DNA from: Bin22 sp034428635
Lineage (GTDB): Bacteria > Chloroflexota > Dehalococcoidia > Lucifugimonadales > UBA3495
DNA: 47,175 bases
Reading direction: 5' to 3'
Assembly (NCBI GenBank): GCA_034428635.1
Contig: DAOUHR010000099.1
Span: 1 to 47,175, forward strand
The notes under the pieces were generated by a model, which was not told the origin of the DNA, did not search any database, and saw nothing but the letters and a program-made list of their open reading frames with translations. Positions 18,184 through 27,200 of this stretch are shown here, piece by piece. Within the stretch, counting starts at the first letter, position 1; the number at the start of each line of letters is the position of its first letter. A program made the translations under genes and the position numbers.

Positions 18184-19184
18184 ACAAGTCCTCCTAGGAT
18201 TGCTCCCGGCATATCCGTACTCAACTCGAACTGGGAGCACTTTGCTAGGGATATGGAGTACCTGACGTTGGCAAGGCCCTGGGAAAGGTCCCCTGACACT
18301 ATGCGGGGGAAGCCTTGCCCAACCAGGAATGCTCGAAGAAGACGGAGGCTGTAGCCAACCTCGGAGTACATAGCCTCGTCTCCCTCATCGTATCCGGCGG
18401 ATCCAAGCCGATCATCCAGCAGATGGAGACAGCCTGCCTCGGAGGCCCTGGCCCTGGATGCTCTGACCATATCAGGCAGGGTTTCCCCGAAACCCACCCT
18501 TGCATCAAGCGATAGTCCGAGGAGCATGATTGAGACCCCTTCAGGGGCCTCGAGCTGGCGCTCGCTGGTAATGTGCAGCGCATCCATCTGGTTCGCGGTG
18601 CTGGTCTTAACCTCGATGCATGCCCCACCCAGATGAAAATCCTGGTCCGCACCCAGCGGTCCCTGCCAGGCACCAACTGAGTCCGATGTACCCAGGACTG
18701 GGGTGACGACCTCCCGCAGGGTCCAGAGCTCTCCCCAAAGACCCTGCTGGGCCTCACGCGTGAGACCACCGGGTGCCAGCCTGCGGAGAAGCTGCTGCCA
18801 GTCGGTGAGCCTGGCCAGAAATCGGAACAGTCCCGTCCTCTCGTCCTCCGGCTCCTCGGCAGCCTCGACTAGGTCCGTTACCAGAAGGTCAAATATGTCC
18901 CTGTGCTGGTTGTCCCTCAGGATCAACTCGATCTCAACCCATCCCACACCGGTGTCCAGAACTCTGGTCCGTACCACAACCCCCCTGGAGTCGGGGACCT
19001 CCGGCTGCCCCTCTGCCGAGGCCGCCGCGACCCTGAGAATGAGCATCCTGCTCCGCGTAGGCGCCTCAATCCCAAGGAGGAAATTCCGCCGGCCCGTCGG
19101 CAGTATCCGGCGCTGTATGCGCCCGAGTGCACTGGAGACTCGGGTGTCATCCTCAAGGTGGGCCCAGATCTCAGCAGGGATCAA
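18180..19184 (-). CDS. DUF4420 PD-(D/E)XK restriction-like nuclease
   Basis: Start TTG 19184 overlaps the Z1 gene's TGA by three bases (TTGA), and the stop overlaps the AIPR start in the same way. This 334-residue protein matches the PF14390 (DUF4420, PD-(D/E)XK motif) family. GLWGELWTLREVVTPVLG is followed by GPLGADQDFHLGGACIEVKT, in which Asp of DQDF and E-x-K of IEVKT make the nuclease site (about residues 180-195). Known occurrences are next to MORC/MutL-like ATPases and Z1 proteins. It is probably the DNA-cutting subunit of the complex, with specificity or activation supplied by the ATPases and self DNA protected by the methyltransferase. Confidence 0.85.
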   Translation of the reverse strand: MIPAEIWAHLEDDTRVSSALGRIQRRILPTGRRNFLLGIEAPTRSRMLILRVAAASAEGQPEVPDSRGVVVRTRVLDTGVGWVEIELILRDNQHRDIFDLLVTDLVEAAEEPEDERTGLFRFLARLTDWQQLLRRLAPGGLTREAQQGLWGELWTLREVVTPVLGTSDSVGAWQGPLGADQDFHLGGACIEVKTSTANQMDALHITSERQLEAPEGVSIMLLGLSLDARVGFGETLPDMVRASRARASEAGCLHLLDDRLGSAGYDEGDEAMYSEVGYSLRLLRAFLVGQGFPRIVSGDLSQGLANVRYSISLAKCSQFELSTDMPGAILGGLV

Positions 19185-21931
19185 GTGCCCATCTCCTGCT
19201 GCCAGAATATAGTGTTGACAACATACTGAACCGGGGTATCGCGCACGGCGCGGGGAAAGCTCACAGCAAAGCCGATGATTGGCATTTCTCCATAGTCCCG
19301 TTTTTGGAGAGGGTACAGCAGGAGCAATCCGGTGCTGAAGCCCCGGGCCCGACGGATGTTCTGACCGCTTGGCCTGGTGGGCCTGGACTGGTGACGGCTG
19401 GCGGTTCGTCGGTCATTATATTGCCTCACAGTCTCCTCAAGTGCCCATTTCTCCTGCTCAGCGCTCAGGTCAATCATCTCGTCTGTCGGGCTGACCAGAC
19501 GGCGGATGCGATACACGCTTGCAGAATCCTCACTATTCGGCGGGTGCTGGGTCCTACTGAGTGGGTTAACAATCCACCCGCCCACCTCAATCGGCTCGTC
19601 GCCGCTGGTATTCGATATGAGTGCAACGGTCCAGTCTACAAGCCCCCCCTCACTGTTCTGCCTGCGTATGTACCTAGCCATATTGTTACCACGGGCCTTG
19701 TGGGACGATTGGTGAACATTCATCTCCGCCAGGAGGTCGGCGACAGTCTCCCCTTGCACCCCTCTCCACACACGGTTGCCAGAGTCAGTCTTCTCGATCG
19801 ACGTTCCGAGCGACCGGATGAATCTATCAATCCGGTTGTGGTTAACTCGATTCACCGCGTTGGATCTGTCGAACGTGATGGTCTCGCTGATATCCCCCGA
19901 GTAGGAGACAGTCATCCGGGTCCCATTGCGCATCTTGTTCGTGGCCGTGATTGCCAGGCCAGCCGGGTGGGTTCTGACACTGAGTCCAAATTCTTGGGGA
20001 GTCAGGCCCCTATCCGCCATCAGATCAAATTCCTGACGCAGCTCCTGCGTGGCCATGGTGATGTGGGTGTAGAATTCCCGCAGCTCATCGGTGGTGTAGA
20101 GTCGGCAGAGGTCAACGTAGCCGGGTCTGTATCCAAACCAGCGTCCCATCTGCAGGAGTGTGTCGTACATTCGGGAGGCCCGGAGATAATAGCTGACGGA
20201 CAACCCCTCTAGGGTGAGTCCCCGGGATAACTTGTCGCCGCCTATGGCTATTGCGCTGAGCCCATCTGGGTGATCCCAATAATCCAGTGCATCCATGGCC
20301 GCGCCGTTGATGACCTTTACCTGGATTCTCTGGGACTGGTCAACCACATGGGGCTGCACCTCCGCCCAGGATAGCTCATCGCAGCCCGCTGACAGTTCCG
20401 GGTAAAGGTGTCTAACCTCCTGCGTTGTGGGAACGAAGTCATCAAGCCACATCGAGCGCAGCTCGTCCATGATGGGATTCAGGGAGGCACCATCACCATA
20501 TCTGATCCTATCCTGGAGGGCGCGGAGTTCCAGCCTGACCAGGTCGGCCACGCGGTCCTGCACGTCAACGAATCTGGTCACATGAATGAGCATCGAGTTA
20601 TGCTGCCCTTGCTGCCCTCGGGCAGCGCGGGCAGAACATACCAGAATGAACGCCCTTATTGATCCTGCCAGAGAATCCGGAAGGCGGTCCACCAGCCAAC
20701 TGCTCCTGTGCACACTGGGGATGTGTGGCTCGTGGTCAGCGACCGCACGCACCACGGGCAGGGGGACAGAGATCTCTGTATCGTCGTCAGGATCCTCCGG
20801 TAGTCCGAATACCTTTGTGGGGCCCACGTGATTACTGGGAACCGGCAGGTTTATCAGAAAGTCCCGTGGGAAGAGGTCCTGCCCGTAGCCGGAGGACTCA
20901 TGATCGGGATGGATGAAGATGTTCGCAAACGGCGTTGCAGTGTAGCCAACATATACACTCTTGTCGAATGCGTTCAGAAGATCTCTGATTCGGCCGTTGA
21001 TGACTGTGGGGTTCTCGTCATCGCCGCTGCTCACAGGGCGGGTGTTCACCGAGGCAAAGTCGGCCTCGTCGTCTATGACAAGAAGGGGTAGGCCCGGTAT
21101 GGGCTCATCCCCATCCGGTGAGTGCAGTGACTTGGCCCAGTTGGTGAGGTTCCGGAGTACGGAACCGTTCTTCTTGACCACCATTATGACCGGATCACCG
21201 CCCAATCTCACATTGAACTGGTTGGCGATCCTGAGGTTGAAGTCCCCATTCTCCGTGGCATTGGTCGATGGGATCGCCCTGCGTAGCCGTTCTCCGAGAA
21301 GGGTCCCCACGCCGACCCTCTTGTTGCTGGCGTTAAGTGCAAGATTCAGCCGAGTATCCCATCCCAGAAACCCCTCGTCAAAGCGGAGCTGGGTCTGCGC
21401 CCTCAGGCTGTTGGTGGTACCGGTGAGAATTACTATAAACTTGTACCCGGCATCAGCCACCTTGCAGATCAGCTCTATGTAGTTCGATGTTTTTCCTGAC
21501 TGCACCTCTCCAACCACCATGCCCCGGCGGTCCCAGGTGCCACTCCGTTCAGGATCCTCCAGAAGCTCTAGGATCCGATCCGTGAGGTCGTCCGATCTCC
21601 TGAGCGCAGCCAGCGGCCATCCCTTCTGCTCCATTAGGTACCGCCGGTAACGACGGGTAAACCCCCACTCAATTGACGCCCTCCTCTGTGGCAGCCAGGG
21701 CACATGCATGCTCTCGTCGCCCTTTAGAATTGAGCCGTCGTCTACGATAACATTCAGGTTCGCCTCCAGTTCCCTAGTGAGGGCGTCAACATCCACTGTG
21801 GACCCAGGCGACTGGGCCATCAGCAGATTGGCGGCACTCTCGGCCAACTGCCTGACACCCTCCTCATTGGGAATGTCCTGTCCACCAAATAGGGTCAGGG
21901 CAATCACCCTGGCCCTTTCCAGATCACTCAA
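19181..21931 (-). CDS. Z1-domain superfamily II-like ATPase
   Basis: I choose TTG 21931 (GAGGAG about eight bases upstream, overlapping the previous stop as TTGAGTGA), giving 916 residues; another TTG lies 48 bases earlier. A P-loop is visible at about residues 141-148 (GEVQSGKT), followed by IVILTGTTNSLRAQTQLRFD. The Walker B equivalent is LLVIDDEADFASVNT and the C-terminal helicase-type motif is GGDKLSRGLTLEGLSVSYYL, then LLQMGRWFGYRPGYVDLCR. This is the PF10593 Z1 domain arrangement. Z1 proteins are NTPases of the SF2 helicase type found with MutL/MORC-like ATPases in restriction-like operons. It probably remodels or scans DNA for the nuclease subunit. Confidence 0.9.
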   Translation of the reverse strand: MSDLERARVIALTLFGGQDIPNEEGVRQLAESAANLLMAQSPGSTVDVDALTRELEANLNVIVDDGSILKGDESMHVPWLPQRRASIEWGFTRRYRRYLMEQKGWPLAALRRSDDLTDRILELLEDPERSGTWDRRGMVVGEVQSGKTSNYIELICKVADAGYKFIVILTGTTNSLRAQTQLRFDEGFLGWDTRLNLALNASNKRVGVGTLLGERLRRAIPSTNATENGDFNLRIANQFNVRLGGDPVIMVVKKNGSVLRNLTNWAKSLHSPDGDEPIPGLPLLVIDDEADFASVNTRPVSSGDDENPTVINGRIRDLLNAFDKSVYVGYTATPFANIFIHPDHESSGYGQDLFPRDFLINLPVPSNHVGPTKVFGLPEDPDDDTEISVPLPVVRAVADHEPHIPSVHRSSWLVDRLPDSLAGSIRAFILVCSARAARGQQGQHNSMLIHVTRFVDVQDRVADLVRLELRALQDRIRYGDGASLNPIMDELRSMWLDDFVPTTQEVRHLYPELSAGCDELSWAEVQPHVVDQSQRIQVKVINGAAMDALDYWDHPDGLSAIAIGGDKLSRGLTLEGLSVSYYLRASRMYDTLLQMGRWFGYRPGYVDLCRLYTTDELREFYTHITMATQELRQEFDLMADRGLTPQEFGLSVRTHPAGLAITATNKMRNGTRMTVSYSGDISETITFDRSNAVNRVNHNRIDRFIRSLGTSIEKTDSGNRVWRGVQGETVADLLAEMNVHQSSHKARGNNMARYIRRQNSEGGLVDWTVALISNTSGDEPIEVGGWIVNPLSRTQHPPNSEDSASVYRIRRLVSPTDEMIDLSAEQEKWALEETVRQYNDRRTASRHQSRPTRPSGQNIRRARGFSTGLLLLYPLQKRDYGEMPIIGFAVSFPRAVRDTPVQYVVNTIFWQQEMGT

Positions 21932-23528
21932 TTCGGCTCTCCTCTGCCAGACCCTCCAGCACTGCCTCAAGTACCTCAAACCTGTTGCCTATGATCTCGG
22001 CCGCTCCAAGTCGCTCCACGGCCTGCCCGTGGGTCAAGCCGGAGCTAGTGAGAACCCGATAGAGGCATCGGGTCATCTCCTGAATCTCCATATCCGGCGC
22101 GGATTCGAATGGTTGCATCTGGGACTCGTCCCCCTCGGCCATGTCCACCCATATCTGCTGCACGGGAACGTACTCCTCAATCAGACGGAGAAGACGTCTG
22201 AGCTGCGGCGGCTCAATTGACTCGGATCCAAGGGCATCCCGCACCAGGGGGTGATCACGATTTATTTCATAATGCACCTTACCGCTGGTCACCCTCTTGT
22301 TCCAGACGAAGGTCGGGTTGCCCCTGATGCTTCTGGAAATGGCCTTGCCCCTGTGCCTGTACACCTCGACCGCGCGATTACGGGTGACCCGGGCAATCCG
22401 CCTCAGGTGGACCTGCAGCGGGAGAGGCGGGCTGGCGCGGGACTTCCGGACATCTATATCCCACTCGTGGTCGAAGGAGTTGGGCAGGTCCACCTGAATG
22501 CGGGCTAGCTTGTAGTGCTCCTCCTTCTGGAAACCAAGGCCCAGCCAGTCACCAGCCACGAGCAGCCTCCGATTACGGTACACGTAGAAGCCCTGGTGGG
22601 CATTCCAGCCCAGGGGCCCGCCGGCGTCGCGGTGTGCCTCTGTTGAGAGGCGAGAGTGGTGGGGGAGCACGTAGGAAGTGACTGTGATTGAGTCCCCCGG
22701 ATCTCCCAGCGTTTCGGTCCCCAGGTTCTGAGTGGCATCATTATCAGTCAGAAACGGATCCCACCGTTCCACCTGACGCCCATTCAGCCAGATCGCTATT
22801 CGGTTCCTCTGCACCATATAGCGATGAAACACCATGGCCAGATGCTTCTCAAGTATGCGGAGGGAGCCGAGGAACTCCCCCCTTGCCGGCTCGTCATCGA
22901 CATCGACATCGCCAACCAGCCTGTCCAGCTTTTCCCATACCACCAGGGTGCCTTGGTTCAGCTTCTGGAGTTCCCCTAGCCCATGAATTCCAGGGTGGTC
23001 AGGTGAGAGCCTTAGAAGCTGCCAATCCCCTGTGGCCACCAGATGATCCAGATCCCACCTCCTCACGCTGACACCACCCCCATCACCGCAGCTGGTGGCC
23101 ACTGTGAGTGACCTGGCCTGGGAGATTGAGGCTGTCTTCAACCCGAGGCCAAACCTTCCCAGGTCCGAGGGAGCCCTGCTCTCGATGGGGCTCTGTGACC
23201 CCACCCTCATTGCAGACCGCAGGTTTGACTCCGACATTCCAGAACCATCGTCCAGAATGGTGACCCAGGAGGCCGCGCCATCCCAGTGAAAATTTAGCCA
23301 GATGTTCCTTGCCCCCGCGTAGATGCTGTTGTCTATCAGATCCGATACTGCATCCGGTAGGGAGTAGCCGGTCGCTCTCAGGGATTCCATTAACGTGTCG
23401 GCACGCGGCGCGACTATATCGAAGGCGTTTGACAATATCTTTGCCCCTGTAGGGTAAAAGCCCTGTTTGATGAGGTGGTAATCACCCAACCTCAGATCCC
23501 AATTCGACTTGGATTCTATCAGAGTCAT
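21924..23528 (-). CDS. MutL/MORC-like GHKL ATPase, first gene of the Mza-like operon
   Basis: ATG 23528 gives 534 residues. The Bergerat ATP-binding fold is complete: DAVSDLIDNSIYAGA with Asn67 as the magnesium ligand, ILDDGSGM (about 91-98) and GRFGLGLKTAS (124-134). The following part resembles the transducer domain of MutL/Hsp90 ATPases (GQGTLVVWEKLD-like region, YVYRNRRLLVAGDWLGLGF). Such ATPases dimerise on ATP binding and clamp DNA. Iyer and colleagues linked this group to restriction-type operons with Z1 and AIPR proteins, and the combination was later shown to be antiviral as Mza. The gene ends with an 8-base overlap into the Z1 start. Confidence 0.88.
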   Translation of the reverse strand: MTLIESKSNWDLRLGDYHLIKQGFYPTGAKILSNAFDIVAPRADTLMESLRATGYSLPDAVSDLIDNSIYAGARNIWLNFHWDGAASWVTILDDGSGMSESNLRSAMRVGSQSPIESRAPSDLGRFGLGLKTASISQARSLTVATSCGDGGGVSVRRWDLDHLVATGDWQLLRLSPDHPGIHGLGELQKLNQGTLVVWEKLDRLVGDVDVDDEPARGEFLGSLRILEKHLAMVFHRYMVQRNRIAIWLNGRQVERWDPFLTDNDATQNLGTETLGDPGDSITVTSYVLPHHSRLSTEAHRDAGGPLGWNAHQGFYVYRNRRLLVAGDWLGLGFQKEEHYKLARIQVDLPNSFDHEWDIDVRKSRASPPLPLQVHLRRIARVTRNRAVEVYRHRGKAISRSIRGNPTFVWNKRVTSGKVHYEINRDHPLVRDALGSESIEPPQLRRLLRLIEEYVPVQQIWVDMAEGDESQMQPFESAPDMEIQEMTRCLYRVLTSSGLTHGQAVERLGAAEIIGNRFEVLEAVLEGLAEESRIE

Positions 23529-23784
23529 ATGCTACCTGGCATTCTCACCCGGCTTATTGTTATCAGGCCCAGCCATACATACAAATTTGAGGCCGCTTCC
23601 AGAGAGCCTTCCGGCAATTGGGGAACCTCTGACTTCGCGAGTGTCAACTACCAGCAATACCAACGGCAACAACCAAGCTGGTCTGATGCGGCCGAGATTA
23701 GGGTCGCTGCATTTAGCCCAGCTGCTCCATCTCAAGGTTGCCGTTCAACCAGGACGTGAAGTGAAAGGCGACTAGCCGGCACTC

Positions 23785-23985
23785 CTAGTCTTCGCCGGTG
23801 GCCATATGGTCCAGCATCTTGACCAGGACCTTGCCGAAGGCGGTGCAACCCTGGCATTCGCATTCCCTGGCGTGCTGGGTCCAGTCGAAGTTGTTCGTTT
23901 CGAAGTAGGCTTAGTCCTTGCCCTGGGCGTAGCCCTCGGCGTAGCAGGCGCACGGCTCCGGGCAGTCGCAGACTGGCGGGGTCAT
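23785..23985 (-). pseudogene. Small cysteine-rich protein split by one TAA
   Basis: From ATG 23985 (GGGAGG six bases upstream) the frame reads MTPPVCDCPEPCACYAEGYA, then K-D-TAA (23911-23913), and continues in frame as AYFETNNFDWTQHARECECQ, GCTAFGKVLVKMLDHM and a TAG at 23785. The full protein would be about 66 residues with eight cysteines in two clusters, suggesting a metal-binding fold. I do not recognise it. It sits between the two divergent defense transcription units, so promoters for both must lie around it. Confidence 0.5.
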
Positions 23986-24210
23986 GGCGGCCTCCCATGA
24001 TCGTAGGCCCTCTGGCTTCTCTATTGTGGAGTTGATTTTGGCTTTTCGCCTACTATACCGCCCTGGGTTCTGGCTTGCATCTGTCGACAGCTTGTTGCTG
24101 TACTCACCTTGCACTGCGAGGCGCGGTTGCGAACGAAATGCCGGAGCATAAGCTATACTTGGGACAGGTTTTGGCCCTTGAGCCTTCTTCGTGTCTCGAA
24201 TATCTAATGC

Positions 24211-27200
24211 GTGGAGCGAGATATTTTGGCAACTCTTTCTCCCTCTCAACCCGAGCAATCGGATCGTGTGGGCGCCCTCCGGCGCGCCGCCGGCCAATGG
24301 AAGCAGCAGCTCCTTGATACTACTCGCAGCCCGCTTCTCTACTACCGGGACCTGAAAACCGGCACCCTGGAATTAACCCCGGGGGACGTGGGCGGCCATA
24401 TCAACTCCATTGCCGTTGATTCCCTGCTAGCAGGCCGAAGGGTCCGCCTGTCGAACCTCATTCCCGAGGCCTCGGTGAATGGGTCCTCTTTACTTACGGA
24501 TGCTCGCAATCGTGTGAAACGCATTGGCCAGGTGGCCCAGGCCTATCTTGAGGAGAAGGGCGCCGGCATCCTCTTCCTGGGGGTAGGGCTGGCCACGTGG
24601 GACGTCGTAAGCGGCGCCCGTCCCAACGCTCCGGTGGTCATGCTGCCGTTGACGGTTGAGCCCGCGGACGCGGCCCACCGCGAGTTCCTTCTGCAGGTGG
24701 CGGGGGACGCTCACTTCAATCCCATAATGGCCCACACGCTCCGGACGGAGTACGGTGTGGAGCTGGACGACGATGAGTTCGACCTAGAGGACCCGCCGGA
24801 CAGTTACGCCGACGTGGTGGCCCTGCTGGGCCAGGTGGCCAGCAGCCTGCCCCAGGTGCAGGGGATAGCGATCACTCCCAGGCTGGTGGTGGGCAACTTC
24901 CGTTATAACAACCTGCCCCTGGTGGCGGACCTGGAGCAGAACCTGGAGGCCTTTGCCGCCAATGATCTGGTGGCGGCCATTGCCGGGGTGCGGGAGGCGC
25001 GGGAGGCCCTGGGGGAGCATCTGGACGACCCGCCGCCGGACCTGCCGGATACTGAACCTCCGGACAGCGAGTATTTGGTCCTAGACGCTGACGCCAGCCA
25101 GCATCAGGCCATCAACCGGGCCCTGGCCGGCCAGTCGGAGGTCATCTGGGGCCCGCCGGGCACCGGCAAGTCGCAGACCATTGCCAACCTGATAGCGGCG
25201 CTGATCGCCAACTCCAAGCGGGTTCTGTTCGTTGCCCAGAAGCAGGCTGCCGTTGAGGTGGTGATCAACCGGCTGGAGCGGGCCGGTCTTTCCGATCTGG
25301 TCATGGACTGTCACGGTGGTTTCAAGTCCCGCAGGGAGTTCTCCCGCGGTCTTGCCGATGCCATGCAGCGGATTGGCTCCACCCCGGAGCGGGACTATTC
25401 GGACGTCCACCGCGACCTTGCGGAGCGCAAGCGAGAACTGGTGGGCCATGCCGAGGCCCTCCACCGGCAGCGCGAGCCCTGGAAGGTCAGCGCCTTTGAG
25501 GTGCAGGCCCAGCTGCTGGAGATTCCTGAAGAGGTCCGGAACGTTCCTCGTCTTCCCTCGGAGAAGGTGAACGCCCTGGACCGGGAGGGCTTGCGGGCGC
25601 TGCAGCGGGATGTGCAGCAGTGGATTGACCTGGAGGGGCCGTGGATGGCGGAGCGTTATCCTGGCTGGGCCCAGGTTCGGCCGGACTCCACCGACCAAGT
25701 GCGGCGTATCCTGGATCTGATTCATGCTGTCCTGCAGCAGCAACTAGCCCGGTGCCAATCGGAATTGCCGACCGGCGCGGGGCGATTGGGACTGGCCCTG
25801 CCCCAGTGCGTTGGTGAATGGGTGAATTTGACGCAACTGCTGGTTGAAATTGATCAGTATGGCCGGAGGTTCCGACCTGAAATTTATGGCCTGGACCATG
25901 CTCAGCTCATGGGGGTATTGAAGCCGAGGTCCGGCCTGGTCGGCCGGTTTACGGCTGGACTGTCGGGCCCGTACCGGGCTGCCAGGAGGGCTGTGCAGGC
26001 ACAGGTGGTTGATGGTTCCAGGCTCTCCGGCTATGACGCTTACGGAGCCGTACAGATGGCGGAGCGGCTGGTGGAAGCGTGGCGGATTTATTCCCTTGGG
26101 CCCAATTCTCTTCCCCGGGTGCCGGAAGGTGGTGGTGTTTCGCAGCTGCACGCTCTGGTTAGTGAACTGGTGGCGTCCTTGAGGGAGATTGGCGAGTTTC
26201 TTGCCTCGGGCTCACTTCTGATCCTGTCCGAGGCGGAGTTGCGGGCCGCTCTACAATGGTTGGTGCACCAGGAGCAGGTGGCTGGCCGATTGCCCAGGTT
26301 ACGGGATTTGGAACGACGGTTTGAGGCGGCCGGCATCGGCCAGATTGTCTCGGCGGTCGGAAGGGACTTGCCGGTGGAGCTGGCCACCAACGCGATTGCG
26401 TCGTCCTGGCTGGAGGGAGTCTGGTCCGAGCTGAGCCTGCAGGAGCCCCGGCTGGCCAGCTTTGTCGGCCTGGCCCATAACCGGTCCCGCGACGAGTTTG
26501 CCCGCCTGGACGCCCAGCACCTGCAGCTCAATCCTGCCCGGATAAGGCGTGAGGCCGCGCAGCAGGCCATTGCGGCCATGAACGAGTATCCGGAGCAGCG
26601 GGACCTGGTGCGACGGGAGGCGGTGAAGCGCAGCCGGCACCTTTCGGTGCGGCAGCTGGTCCACCAGGCGCCGGAGGTGCTGTGCGGGCTCAGGCCCTGC
26701 TGGATGATGTCGCCGCTTCAGGTGGCGGAGATGATTCCCGCGGACACGGAGCTCTTCGACGTGGTCATCTTCGACGAGGCTTCGCAGATCCCGCCGGCGG
26801 AGGCCATCGGCACCCTGGCCCGGGCCAAACAGGCAATCGTGGCCGGGGACGACCGGCAATTGCCACCCACCAGCTTCTTCCGCAGCCAGGAGCCGGAGGA
26901 CCTCGACGATGAGGACCCTGACGACGCTGCTGAGGGCCTGGCGCTGATCGCTAACATAGAGTCCATCCTAGACGTGGTGAAGGGCCTGCCCATCAAGGAA
27001 CAGATGCTCCGGTGGCATTACCGCAGCCGGGACGGCCGGCTGATTGCCTTCTCCAATAACCACATCTACGGCGAGGCCCTGACGGCGTTTCCGGGCACGG
27101 TTCTGGAATCTCCGTTGACCTTTCACCAGTTGGACCTCCCACCGACCTCCGGGCGTTCCACCAGGTCCCATCCTGATGAGGTGGAGAGGGTGGTTGACCT

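Noticed and set aside
24127..24159. Candidate promoter TTGCGA and TATACT before the helicase gene
   Set aside because: The 21-base spacing is too long for a standard sigma-70 promoter.
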